A stretch of DNA of 64,000 bases, from assembly GCF_003052515.2 (NCBI RefSeq), contig NZ_QARE02000026.1, forward strand, positions 1 to 64,000. The letters run 5' to 3'. The position numbers were made by a program, and so were the translations under genes. Positions 37,605-46,191 of this stretch are shown here, piece by piece. The notes under the pieces were generated by a model. It saw only the letters and a program-made list of their open reading frames with translations. It ran no database searches and was not told the origin of the DNA. Numbering within the stretch: position 1 is the first letter of the stretch; each line of letters begins with the position of its first letter. This DNA is from Pseudomonas sp. RIT409 (GTDB taxonomy: Bacteria > Pseudomonadota > Gammaproteobacteria > Pseudomonadales > Pseudomonadaceae).

Positions 37605-38372
37605 ATGCTCTGGCCATTCACGGTGATCGGTGGCGGAGCTGGGTACGCGATTGCCAGCATTCCTGGCGCAATGCTTGGCGCGCTATTGGGCCAGGCGCTC
37701 GACCGCCGCCTGCACGTGCAAAGCCTGGCTGAGCTGCGCGAGCGGGCCAGCGGCCGAAAAGTGCCTCGGGATGACGAGTTGATCTTCATCCTGCTCGGCC
37801 GTCTCGCGAAGAGCGAGGGGCGCGTCGTCGATGGTCATATTCAGCAGGCGCGTGTCGAAATGCGTCGGTTGGACCTGAGCGAGCCCGCCACACGCCGCGC
37901 CATCGCGGCCTTCAACCGCGGCAAGGACGGTCGTGACAACCTGCGTGTTCACCTGACCCGCATGAAGCCTCAACCCAACGCGGCTGAAGGGTTGCTGCGT
38001 GCCTGCTGGCGCATGGCATGGGCGGACGGCAGGGCGTCTCGCACCGAGCGCGAGTTGATCCTCCTGTGGGGCAAATGGCTGGGCTGGACCGCAGACCGCG
38101 TCGAAGCGCTGTCGGCCACCGAAGATGATCACAGGGCGCGGGCGCCTGCCAGCAGTGGGGGTGAGTATCAGGAAGCGCTGCGTTTGTTGGGGGTCAAGGC
38201 CGATTCGGAGCCCGCGCACATCAAACGCGCGTATCGGCGCTTGTTGAGCCGCCATCATCCGGACAAGATCGCGGGCTCGGGCGCAAGCCATGTCCAAGTG
38301 CGCGATGCCACCGAGAAAACCCGCGAGCTGCATAACGCCTATGCGGTGATTCGCGACAAACGCGGGTTTTGA
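37605..38372 (+). CDS. TerB- and DnaJ-domain protein, DjlA-like
   Basis: A 255-residue protein. A hydrophobic glycine/alanine-rich N terminus (FTVIGGGAGYAIASIPGAMLGALLGQAL) probably anchors it in the inner membrane. A TerB-like helical domain follows (about 55-175), then a C-terminal J domain (190-255) with the HPD motif in LLSRHHPDKIAG. The order matches DjlA, a membrane co-chaperone of DnaK. It directly follows murU. Sequence does not show which client it serves; a cell-envelope role is suggested only by the context. Confidence 0.85.
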   Translation: MLWPFTVIGGGAGYAIASIPGAMLGALLGQALDRRLHVQSLAELRERASGRKVPRDDELIFILLGRLAKSEGRVVDGHIQQARVEMRRLDLSEPATRRAIAAFNRGKDGRDNLRVHLTRMKPQPNAAEGLLRACWRMAWADGRASRTERELILLWGKWLGWTADRVEALSATEDDHRARAPASSGGEYQEALRLLGVKADSEPAHIKRAYRRLLSRHHPDKIAGSGASHVQVRDATEKTRELHNAYAVIRDKRGF

Positions 38373-38405
38373 AGGGGGCGGGCAGGGGGATGGCAGTCAG
38401 TCAGC

Positions 38406-39377
38406 CTACTCTGCCTCCAGCCACCCACGCACTCGACGGAACAGTTGATCCTGCTCCATCGCCGTGTTCCCGGGAATGGCATTCAGGGTAATTTGAGTGA
38501 AGCGCGCGTTCTTCACTCGCTTGCTCGCGTCCAGACGGTCCTGTGCCTGTTGCCGAGGCACTGGCCTGTCTTTGTTGACGAAGTCTGCCGTGGCGACCTT
38601 GAGGCTGGGCAGCACATCGGCCAGCGATGGCGTGTCGCGAACGGTCTCCACAGCGGTCACCATGACCAACTTCTGAACGGCAGGCGCCGGACGTTCGCTC
38701 AAATAACGCGCCGCCCAGTAAGCGCCCGTGCCATGCCCCAGCAGGACGATGCTGCGGGCTTTGTTCTGTTGGGCGAACGCCACCGCGCTGTCGATGCGCG
38801 CGAAGATTTTTTCCGCATTTGCCTTGGCCAGTTCAGCCTGTGCAGTGGCCTGCTCGGCGGCCGCGCTGGCCTCGGCTTCGGCGGCGATGGTCGGATCGGG
38901 CGCTTTGGTTTTTTCCTTGTCGGTGGCAGCCTTGTCCTCGGTTGCAGGTGCATCCGCTGCGCGAGCGAAAATGCCGTCGTTGTACGCATCTGGCAGGCTC
39001 AGACTCAGGCTGGCCCATCCCACATCCGGAAACTTGCGGCGTAAAGGGCCTACGGCGTTCGGCCAGTCAGCCGACTCATCGGCGCCGGGAACAATGATGA
39101 CCGCCCCTTTGGGGTCGTCGGTATTGGCCGGTTTCCACAGCGCCAGGAACGTCTGGTCACCGGCTTGCAGTTGCTCCTGCTCGGCCTTCGGCACCTGACG
39201 TTCCAGCGCAATGGCGTCTTCCTGGCTGCGCGAGGGCAAGGTGGCGCGTTCCACTGGCGCTTCGGCCGGTTGGGCGTCCTTGGCCGGAGCGGGATCTGCT
39301 GCCCGTACAAGAGACGAGAAAGGTAGTATCAGAGTCAGGCAAATCGCGGGAAACATTGCGCGGACGGTGTAGGACAT
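38406..39377 (-). CDS. DUF3530 family protein, alpha/beta-hydrolase-like, likely periplasmic
   Basis: A 323-residue protein with a signal peptide (AMFPAICLTLILPFSSLVRA). The hydrolase-like fold shows AVIIVPGADESADWPNAV and a nucleophile-elbow position reading LLGHGTGAYWAARYL. The elbow is G-H-G-T-G, so the usual Ser nucleophile is a Gly, which argues against normal esterase chemistry. An alanine/glutamate/lysine-rich insert (about residues 140-185) looks helical. The function is unknown. It is convergent with the DnaJ-domain gene and divergent from the sensor kinase gene. I chose the ATG at 39377. Confidence 0.8.
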   Translation of the reverse strand: MSYTVRAMFPAICLTLILPFSSLVRAADPAPAKDAQPAEAPVERATLPSRSQEDAIALERQVPKAEQEQLQAGDQTFLALWKPANTDDPKGAVIIVPGADESADWPNAVGPLRRKFPDVGWASLSLSLPDAYNDGIFARAADAPATEDKAATDKEKTKAPDPTIAAEAEASAAAEQATAQAELAKANAEKIFARIDSAVAFAQQNKARSIVLLGHGTGAYWAARYLSERPAPAVQKLVMVTAVETVRDTPSLADVLPSLKVATADFVNKDRPVPRQQAQDRLDASKRVKNARFTQITLNAIPGNTAMEQDQLFRRVRGWLEAE

Positions 39378-39512
39378 CGAATATTCCAAAGGCCAGAAAC
39401 GATTCTGGCAGCCTAATGGGTTCCGGAGGGTTTGTCAGGCAAGTGAGTGGGCCTGCCAGGCGCACCCTGCACCGACGTATTGATCAGCATTCAGAGAAGT
39501 GGAGAAGACAGG

Positions 39513-41582
39513 TTGAGAATCCCTGTGCGGTGCCCTTGGGTTATCGGCCGTTCAGTCGCGCTCTTGATGGCAATGGTCTTGAGCGTGATGTTTTCCTCCG
39601 CATCGGCGGGTGCACCCGCCGCATCGCCCGATCCGTTGAACGTCGCTCAACGCGAGTGGCTTACCCATCGGGGCCAGTTGCGGGTCGGGCTGGTGCTGCA
39701 AGCGCCTTACGCACAGTTCGACCGACGGGCCCAAGTCTTGTCAGGTGCCAATGTCGACTTGGTCAATCTGCTGGCCAGAACCCTGCAGGTCGAGTTGTTG
39801 TGGCGCAATTTCAATGACCAGGCAGAGCTCGAGAAGGCCTTGGCTGAGGGGCAGATCGATTTCGCGCCGGGGCTCACGCAAACTCCAGCCGGATTGCGCA
39901 TGTGGCTGTATTCCGATCCCTATATGCGGGTGCCGCAGTTGGTCGTCGGCGAGCGGGACGGCTCAGGCGCTGTGGATCTGGAAAAGCTCGATAGCCAAGT
40001 GCGAATCGCGGTTCGAATGCCCAGCACCACTGCCGACTACCTACGCGCCAACTACAGCCATCTGAATCTGCAGGGCGTGCCGCTTGAACGTCAGGCGCTG
40101 CAGCTATTGCTGAGCCAGCAGGCGCGCTATGCGGTAGTCGATGAAGCGCAGCTCAGCCGCCTTTCCCGTGAGAGCGAGTTCGCCGGGCTCGCCGTGGTCG
40201 GAGACATTGGCTTTCCCCAGTTGCTGCGTGTCGCCTCCCGCCGTGACATGCCCATTCTCGCCGACATCATCAGTCAGGCGCTGAGTGCAGTGGCGCCGAA
40301 GGATCTGGACCAGCTTCATGCGCAATGGCTGCAGCCAAAGTACCCGCAGGTCAGCGAAATGCCCGGCCTCTGGAAGAACATTTCGCTGTTGCTGCTGGTG
40401 CTTCTGATCGCCAGCGCCGCTATCGTGTTCTGGCAACGCAAGGAACAGCAGACCCTGGAACGCGACTTGCTGGCTGCCCGGGAGAACATTGCCAAACGTC
40501 AGGCCAGCGAAGAAGCCCTTCGCCTGGCGCAGTTTTCAATCGATCAAAGCACCGTGGGCATTCTGTGGGTGAATTGGGACAGCCATGTGCGCTATGCCAA
40601 TAAGGCGGCCGAGACCATGCTCGGGTATGAACGGGGTGGGGTTGTGGATCGCCCCCTGATCGACTTCGAGCCCAGCCTCACGATGGATCGCTGGCTGAAC
40701 CTCTGGAAGAACGCCCGCTCCAGCGACGACGCGCCGCAGAACTTCGAGAGTAATTGCGTACGCGCCGATGGCAGTGTTCTCCCTGCGGATGTATCGCTGA
40801 GCTTTCTGCGCTTTCGCGACGCCGAATACCTGGTGGTCTTCATCACCGACGTGACCGAGCGTCGGCGCTCCCTGGCTGCCCTGCAGGAGAGCGAGGGGCG
40901 CCTGCAAGTGCTGGCCGAGCAACTGCGAGAGTTGTCGGCGCACTTGGAAACCGTCCGAGAAGAGGAAAAAGCGCGCATCGCCCGGGAAGTGCATGATGAG
41001 TTGGGTCAGATGTTGACGGTGCTGAAGCTGGAAACTTCCATGTGCGAACTGGCTTACGCCGATCTCGACCCTGGCCTGCGTGAGCGGTTGAACAGCATGA
41101 AGCGCCTGATTGCTCAACTGTTTCAACTGGTGCGGGATGTGGCGACAGCGTTGCGTCCGCCCATTCTCGACGCAGGCATCGCCTCGGCCATCGAATGGCA
41201 GGCTCGCCGTTTCGAAGCCCGTACGCAGCTCCCATGCCTCGTCCAGGTGCCGGACAACCTGCCTGCCTTACCGGACGCGACGGCCATCGGCCTGTTCCGC
41301 ATTCTTCAAGAGTCATTGACCAATGTAATGCGACACGCCGAAGCCCATACGGTCGAACTGGAGCTGAGCCTGAGCGACGGTGTGCTGTGCATGAGCATCG
41401 CCGACGACGGGCAGGGCTTCGACCCACTCGAAGAGCGTCCGGCATCCTTCGGCCTGGTGGGGATACGCGAGCGGGTATTGATCATGGGCGGACGATTGCA
41501 TCTGGACAGCACGCTGGGAGAAGGCACAACCTTGCGTATCTACATTCCGCTGGAACCGGTCGCTCAGGAGCAAGTGCAGTGA
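39513..41582 (+). CDS. Sensor histidine kinase with periplasmic solute-binding domain and PAS
   Basis: A 689-residue membrane sensor. Residues 1-32 form a signal peptide; 45-275 a family-3 solute-binding domain (REWLTHRGQLRVGLVLQAPYAQFD); 290-308 a membrane helix; 330-450 a PAS domain ending VVFITDVTERRR; 485-550 a HisKA_3 dimerisation domain with likely phospho-His494 in REVHDELGQML; 590-680 the ATPase with QESLTNVMRHAEAH and ADDGQGFDP. It thus reads a periplasmic ligand itself. The TTG start at 39513 sits eight bases after GGAG. It overlaps the regulator gene by 4 bases. The downstream polyamine-type ABC transporter suggests an amino acid or amine as ligand, by inference. Confidence 0.9.
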   Translation: MRIPVRCPWVIGRSVALLMAMVLSVMFSSASAGAPAASPDPLNVAQREWLTHRGQLRVGLVLQAPYAQFDRRAQVLSGANVDLVNLLARTLQVELLWRNFNDQAELEKALAEGQIDFAPGLTQTPAGLRMWLYSDPYMRVPQLVVGERDGSGAVDLEKLDSQVRIAVRMPSTTADYLRANYSHLNLQGVPLERQALQLLLSQQARYAVVDEAQLSRLSRESEFAGLAVVGDIGFPQLLRVASRRDMPILADIISQALSAVAPKDLDQLHAQWLQPKYPQVSEMPGLWKNISLLLLVLLIASAAIVFWQRKEQQTLERDLLAARENIAKRQASEEALRLAQFSIDQSTVGILWVNWDSHVRYANKAAETMLGYERGGVVDRPLIDFEPSLTMDRWLNLWKNARSSDDAPQNFESNCVRADGSVLPADVSLSFLRFRDAEYLVVFITDVTERRRSLAALQESEGRLQVLAEQLRELSAHLETVREEEKARIAREVHDELGQMLTVLKLETSMCELAYADLDPGLRERLNSMKRLIAQLFQLVRDVATALRPPILDAGIASAIEWQARRFEARTQLPCLVQVPDNLPALPDATAIGLFRILQESLTNVMRHAEAHTVELELSLSDGVLCMSIADDGQGFDPLEERPASFGLVGIRERVLIMGGRLHLDSTLGEGTTLRIYIPLEPVAQEQVQ

Positions 41583-42208
41583 TTCGTGTATTGGTCGCCG
41601 AAGACCACACCATCGTTCGTGAAGGCATCAAGCAGTTGATCGGCCTGGCCAAGGACCTGCAAGTGGCAGGGGAGGCCAGCAACGGTGAGCAATTGCTGGA
41701 AGCCTTGCGTGTGACGCCATGCGAAGTTGTGCTGCTGGATATTTCCATGCCCGGGGTCAACGGCCTGGAAGCCATTCCCAGGATTCGCGCCTTGAGCAAT
41801 CCTCCCGCCATCCTGGTGCTCTCGATGCATGACGAAGCCCAGATGGCGGCCCGTGCGTTGAAGATCGGCGCGGCCGGGTACGCGACCAAGGACAGCGATC
41901 CGGCATTGCTGTTGACGGCGATCCGAAGAGTGGCTTCGGGTGGACGCTACATCGACCCGGATCTGGCAGACCGCATGGTGTTCGAAGTGGGCTTGACCGA
42001 CAGCCGGCCATTGCATTCGTTGCTGTCCGAGCGCGAATTCTCGGTATTCGAACGTCTTGCGCAGGGCGCCAACGTCAACGACATCGCCCAGCAGTTGGCC
42101 TTGAGCAGCAAGACCATCAGCACCCATAAGGCGCGCTTGATGCAGAAGCTGAACATCACGTCACTGGCCGAGCTGGTGAAGTACGCGATGGAGCACAAGC
42201 TGGTCTGA
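41579..42208 (+). CDS. NarL/LuxR-family response regulator
   Basis: A 209-residue two-component regulator. The receiver domain has the acidic pair in VLVAEDHTIVREG, the phospho-Asp in VVLLDISMPGVNG, and LSMHD plus TKDSD later. The C-terminal LuxR helix-turn-helix is SEREFSVFERLAQGANVNDIAQQLALSSKTISTHKARLMQKLNI. It starts with GTG inside the end of the kinase gene (GTGA overlap), so the two are an obligate pair. A palindrome with a repeated TAGGGGAAT word lies 164-210 bases downstream, before the ABC transporter, and is a candidate target. Confidence 0.93.
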   Translation: MIRVLVAEDHTIVREGIKQLIGLAKDLQVAGEASNGEQLLEALRVTPCEVVLLDISMPGVNGLEAIPRIRALSNPPAILVLSMHDEAQMAARALKIGAAGYATKDSDPALLLTAIRRVASGGRYIDPDLADRMVFEVGLTDSRPLHSLLSEREFSVFERLAQGANVNDIAQQLALSSKTISTHKARLMQKLNITSLAELVKYAMEHKLV

Positions 42209-42251
42209 GGGCGTGTCTAAAAACGACCTTTGTCATTGCCTGTGATGACCT

Positions 42252-42317
42252 CATCGCGAGCGGACATACGCCCACCTGTCACCGCGATCCCCATTACGAT
42301 TGAGCGTGCTCGCGATG
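42252..42317. repeat. REP-like inverted pair
   Basis: CATCGCGAGC (42252-42261) and GCTCGCGATG (42308-42317) are perfect 10-base inverted copies 46 bases apart. The word is the core of a common Pseudomonas REP sequence as I remember it. The pair could fold at the 3' end of the response regulator mRNA. No transposase of the REP-associated type is in the window. Confidence 0.5.
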
Positions 42318-42371
42318 GGGCGGAAGAGCGGAAAATTGTCTTTTTTGAATACATATCTGTTTCCGTCATCT

Positions 42372-42418
42372 GTGTAGGGGAATTCCTACACGGAAGCTTC
42401 CAGCTCACCTAGGGGAAT
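42372..42418 (+). promoter_or_regulatory. Palindrome plus repeat, candidate operator of the ABC transporter operon
   Basis: GTGTAGG-GGAATT-CCTACAC (42372-42391) is an inverted repeat with perfect 7-base arms. The word TAGGGGAAT from its left half recurs 35 bases later at 42410-42418. Both lie 80-126 bases before the ATPase gene start. LuxR-type response regulators bind such inverted half-sites, and the gene just upstream encodes one. A G/C hairpin (CCCCGATTTGCGGGG) follows. No secure -35/-10 was found. Confidence 0.5.
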
Positions 42419-42497
42419 CTCTCCTGCGCCCCGATTTGCGGGGGGTGTAGCCTCATCTAGGCTTGTTCCCACGGTTGATTAAACAAAGGTGTGGGTA

Positions 42498-43622
42498 ATG
42501 AGCAACGTCGATTCAAGCGCTGGGGCGAATGATGTTCTGGTCAGCTTTCGTGGTGTGCAAAAGAGCTACGACGGCGAAGCCCTGATTGTCAAAGACCTCA
42601 ACCTGGATATTCGCAAAGGCGAATTTCTCACCCTGCTGGGCCCGTCCGGCTCCGGCAAGACAACCAGCCTGATGATGCTCGCCGGTTTCGAAACCCCGAC
42701 GGCCGGTGAAATCCTGTTGGCAGGCCGCTCGATCAACAACGTGCCCCCACACAAGCGGGACATCGGCATGGTGTTTCAGAACTACGCGCTGTTCCCGCAC
42801 ATGACGGTGGCGGAGAACCTGGCATTTCCCTTGTCGGTTCGGGGTCTGAGCAAGACTGATATCACCGAAAAGGTCAAACGCGCGCTGGACATGGTTCAGC
42901 TTGGCACCTTGTCTCACCGCTATCCGGCCCAAATGTCCGGCGGGCAGCAACAGCGCGTGGCGCTGGCTCGTGCGTTGGTGTTCGAACCCCAATTGGTCCT
43001 CATGGACGAGCCGCTCGGTGCGCTCGACAAACAGCTGCGCGAGCACATGCAGATGGAAATCAAGCACCTGCACCAGCGTCTGGGCGTGACCGTCGTCTAT
43101 GTGACCCACGACCAGGGCGAGGCGCTGACCATGTCTGATCGCGTGGCCGTTTTCCATCAAGGGGAAATTCAGCAGATCGCCCCGCCGCGCACGCTCTACG
43201 AAGAGCCCAGGAACACCTTTGTGGCCAACTTCATCGGCGAAAACAACCGCATCAACGGCACCTTGCTCAGCCAGACCGGCGACCGTTGCCTGGTGGCGCT
43301 GGGACGCGGAGAAAAGGTCGAAGCATTGGCCGTCAACGTCGGCGCCGCGGGCAGCCCTGTCACCCTGTCGATTCGCCCGGAACGGGTGAACCTCAACGGT
43401 CGCAGCGAAAGTTGCGTGAACCGTTTCTCCGGCCGCGTCGCGGAATTCATCTATTTGGGTGACCACGTCCGGGTGCGCCTGGAAGTCGCCGGCAAAACCG
43501 ATTTCTTCGTCAAACAACCGATTGCCGAGCTGGACCCGGCGTTGAGCGTTGGCGACGTTGTGCCCATTGGATGGCAGGTCGAGCACGCTCGTGCCCTGGA
43601 CCCTTTGCAGGAAGCGCATTGA
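42498..43622 (+). CDS. Polyamine-type ABC transporter, ATP-binding protein (PotA-like)
   Basis: A 374-residue ABC ATPase. Walker A is LLGPSGSGKTTSLMML; the Q loop follows in MVFQNYALFPHMTV; the signature is MSGGQQQRVALARALVFEP; Walker B is LVLMDEPLGALDKQ; the H loop lies in VYVTHDQGEALTMSD. A C-terminal TOBE domain (about 280-370) is typical of PotA-like spermidine/putrescine importers. It energises the two permeases encoded downstream. First gene of a four-gene plus-strand operon; the ATG at 42498 follows GGTGTGGGTA. Confidence 0.9.
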   Translation: MSNVDSSAGANDVLVSFRGVQKSYDGEALIVKDLNLDIRKGEFLTLLGPSGSGKTTSLMMLAGFETPTAGEILLAGRSINNVPPHKRDIGMVFQNYALFPHMTVAENLAFPLSVRGLSKTDITEKVKRALDMVQLGTLSHRYPAQMSGGQQQRVALARALVFEPQLVLMDEPLGALDKQLREHMQMEIKHLHQRLGVTVVYVTHDQGEALTMSDRVAVFHQGEIQQIAPPRTLYEEPRNTFVANFIGENNRINGTLLSQTGDRCLVALGRGEKVEALAVNVGAAGSPVTLSIRPERVNLNGRSESCVNRFSGRVAEFIYLGDHVRVRLEVAGKTDFFVKQPIAELDPALSVGDVVPIGWQVEHARALDPLQEAH

Positions 43623-43710
43623 TTCACCCGCGGTATGCGTAACCCGATGCACTTAGAGGCGAACCCATCGCCCATCGCTTAACCAACATTGTTCGTGGAG
43701 AGAGAAACAA

Positions 43711-44742
43711 ATGCTCAAGACATTGAAGCTCACCGCTTTATCGGTCGGCATGATGTGCGCGGCGCAAGCCATGGCCGCCGATCTGACGGTCATTTCCTTC
43801 GGCGGTGCGAACAAGGCAGCTCAGGAAAAGGCCTTCTACGCCCCGTGGGAAAAAGCAGGCAACGGCAAGATCGTGGCTGGCGAATACAACGGCGAGATGG
43901 CCAAGGTCAAAGCCATGGTCGACACCAAAAGCGTGAACTGGGACCTGGTTGAAGTCGAGTCCCCCGAGCTGTCCCGTGGTTGTGACGAAGACATGTTCGA
44001 AGAGATCGATCCCGCCATTCTGGGCAAGAAAGAAGACTATGTTCCCGGCGCCATTCAGACATGCGGCGTCGGCTTCTTCGTGTGGTCGACCGTACTGGCC
44101 TACAACGCCGACAAACTCAAGACAGCACCCACCAGTTGGGCTGATTTCTGGGACACCGATAAATTCCCGGGCAAGCGCGGCCTGCGTAAGGGCGCCAAAT
44201 ACACCCTTGAATTCGCCCTCATGGCCGACGGCGTCGCTCCAAAGGACGTCTACAAGGTACTGGCCAGCAAAGACGGCCAGGATCGTGCCTTCAAGATGCT
44301 CGACAAGTTAAAGCCAAACATCCAGTGGTGGGAAGCCGGCGCCCAGCCGCCGCAGTTCCTGCAGTCGGGTGACGTGGTGATGAGCTCGGCCTACAACGGC
44401 CGTATCGCGGCGGTGCAGAAAGAAAGCAACTTGAAAATCGTCTGGAACGGTGGCGTCTACGATTTCGACTCTTGGGCCATTCCCAAAGGCGCGAAGAACG
44501 TAGAAGAGGCCAAGAAATTCCTGGCCTACACCCTCAAACCCGAGCAGCAAAAGACCTACTCCGAGAACATCGCCTACGGTCCGGCCAACAGTCAGGCTGT
44601 CAGCCTGCTGACGGCGGACAACCAGAAAAACATGCCGACCACGCCTGAGAACATCAAGGATCAGGTGCAGTTGAGCGTGGGCTTCTGGACCGACAACGGC
44701 GAGTCGCTGGAGCAGCGTTTCAACGCCTGGGCCGCCAAGTAA
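43711..44742 (+). CDS. ABC transporter solute-binding protein, PotD-like
   Basis: A 343-residue periplasmic binding protein with a clear signal peptide (KLTALSVGMMCAAQAMAA, cleavage near residue 22). The mature part begins DLTVISFGGANKAAQEKAFYAPWEK. It belongs to the family-1/PotD group (ADFWDTDKFPGKRGLRKG; VWNGGVYDFDSWAIPKGAKNVEEAKKF). The ligand is probably a polyamine, amino-acid derivative or opine-like compound; the sequence alone does not decide. It follows the ATPase gene by 88 bases and is separated from the permease genes by a strong hairpin. Confidence 0.9.
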   Translation: MLKTLKLTALSVGMMCAAQAMAADLTVISFGGANKAAQEKAFYAPWEKAGNGKIVAGEYNGEMAKVKAMVDTKSVNWDLVEVESPELSRGCDEDMFEEIDPAILGKKEDYVPGAIQTCGVGFFVWSTVLAYNADKLKTAPTSWADFWDTDKFPGKRGLRKGAKYTLEFALMADGVAPKDVYKVLASKDGQDRAFKMLDKLKPNIQWWEAGAQPPQFLQSGDVVMSSAYNGRIAAVQKESNLKIVWNGGVYDFDSWAIPKGAKNVEEAKKFLAYTLKPEQQKTYSENIAYGPANSQAVSLLTADNQKNMPTTPENIKDQVQLSVGFWTDNGESLEQRFNAWAAK

Positions 44743-44859
44743 GACCGGGGGCTTGACCGGGGGCGCTGCATTGGTCGGCGTCGCCCGCATGCCATAGCCG
44801 CTGGCTAGAGGCCAACCCTTGGCGGTTGTTGCACCACGTTTGAAGTGAGTTAACCGGGC

Positions 44860-44900
44860 GCTTCGCCTGCCTCTTCCTCCAGAAACAGGGCAGGCGAAGC
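44860..44900 (+). other. Intercistronic hairpin after the binding-protein gene
   Basis: GCTTCGCCTGCC (44860-44871) and GGCAGGCGAAGC (44889-44900) form a perfect 12-base stem with a 17-base loop. No U run follows, so it is more likely to block 3' exonucleases than to terminate. Such hairpins after binding-protein genes allow more binding protein than permease to be made. Confidence 0.65.
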
Positions 44901-44931
44901 ACCCCTCGTTCGAAAGATTTCGGAGTTCGCT

Positions 44932-46179
44932 ATGGCCACCGCCGTGCCCCTGACTGAAGGCGCCAGCCCGACCTTGAAGCAACGCCTGGCCCGTGCCGAG
45001 CGCGTCAACCGCTGGAAGGCTCAGGCGTTGATCGCGCCATTGGCGATTTTCCTCTTGCTGGTCTTCCTCGTGCCCATTGCGGCGCTGCTGTACAAAAGTG
45101 TGAACAACCCGGAAGTGGTCGCTGGCATGCCGCTCACGGTGGCACAAGTGAGCCAATGGGACGGCAAGGGCTTACCCCCTGAAGCCGTCTACAAAGCGGC
45201 GAGCCAAGACTTGGCCGACGCCCGCAAAAACCAGACATTGGGCGATCTGTCCAAGCGCCTGAACCAGGAACTGGCAGGTTACCGCAGCCTGTTGGCGAAA
45301 ACGGCCCGCGCCTTGCCTTTCAAGGAGGAGCCGGTCTCGTACAAAGAAGGCCTTGAAACCATCGACGAGCGCTGGGGCGATCCGGCCTACTGGCAGGCCA
45401 TTCGTCGCAATACCTCCAGCTTCACTCCGTATTATTTGCTGGCGTCGCTCGACCACCGCATCGATGACCTGGGCGAACTGGCCCCCGCGACGCCTGATCA
45501 GGCGATCTATCTCGACATCTTCGCCCGCACGTTCTGGATGGGGCTGGTGATCACCCTGTTCTGCCTGGTGCTCGCCTACCCATTGGCGTACCTGCTGGCG
45601 AATCTGCCAGCGCGTCAGAGCAACCTGCTGATGATTCTTGTGCTGCTGCCGTTCTGGACCTCCATTCTGGTGCGAGTCGCCGCATGGATCGTGTTGCTGC
45701 AATCCGGCGGCCTGATCAACGGCGCGCTCATGGCCATGGGCATCATCGACAAACCCCTGGAGCTGGTCTTCAACAGGGTCGGCGTGTACATCTCCATGGT
45801 CCACATCATGCTGCCGTTCATGATCCTTCCGATCTACAGCGTCATGAAGGGCATCTCACCGACGTATATGCGTGCCGCGATATCCTTGGGCTGTAACCCT
45901 TTCGCCAGCTTCTGGCGGGTTTATTTCCCACAAACCTATGCGGGTGTGGGGGCCGGTTGCCTGCTGGTGTTCATCCTCTCGATTGGCTACTACATCACCC
46001 CGGCGCTGCTCGGCAGCCCCAACGATCAGATGGTCAGTTATTTCGTGGCCTTCTACACAAACACCAGCATCAACTGGGGCATGGCAACCGCTTTGGGTGG
46101 TCTGCTGCTGCTGGCCACAGTCGTGCTGTACTTGATCTATAGCTGGCTGGTCGGCGCCAGCCGCCTGCGTCTGAGCTGA
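44932..46179 (+). CDS. ABC transporter permease, PotB-like, with large periplasmic insert
   Basis: A 415-residue permease. TM1 lies at about 32-54; TM2 only begins near 200. The 140 residues between (56-195) are hydrophilic and helix-prone (VYKAASQDLADARKNQTLGDLSKRLNQELAGYRSLL) and should face the periplasm. The rest has the normal PotB topology with the coupling EAA-type loop MRAAISLGCNPFASFWRVYFPQ. Usual PotB proteins have about 285 residues. The insert may contact the binding protein or substrate. It pairs with the permease encoded 12 bases downstream. Confidence 0.88.
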   Translation: MATAVPLTEGASPTLKQRLARAERVNRWKAQALIAPLAIFLLLVFLVPIAALLYKSVNNPEVVAGMPLTVAQVSQWDGKGLPPEAVYKAASQDLADARKNQTLGDLSKRLNQELAGYRSLLAKTARALPFKEEPVSYKEGLETIDERWGDPAYWQAIRRNTSSFTPYYLLASLDHRIDDLGELAPATPDQAIYLDIFARTFWMGLVITLFCLVLAYPLAYLLANLPARQSNLLMILVLLPFWTSILVRVAAWIVLLQSGGLINGALMAMGIIDKPLELVFNRVGVYISMVHIMLPFMILPIYSVMKGISPTYMRAAISLGCNPFASFWRVYFPQTYAGVGAGCLLVFILSIGYYITPALLGSPNDQMVSYFVAFYTNTSINWGMATALGGLLLLATVVLYLIYSWLVGASRLRLS

Positions 46180-46191
46180 GGAGAACGATTC

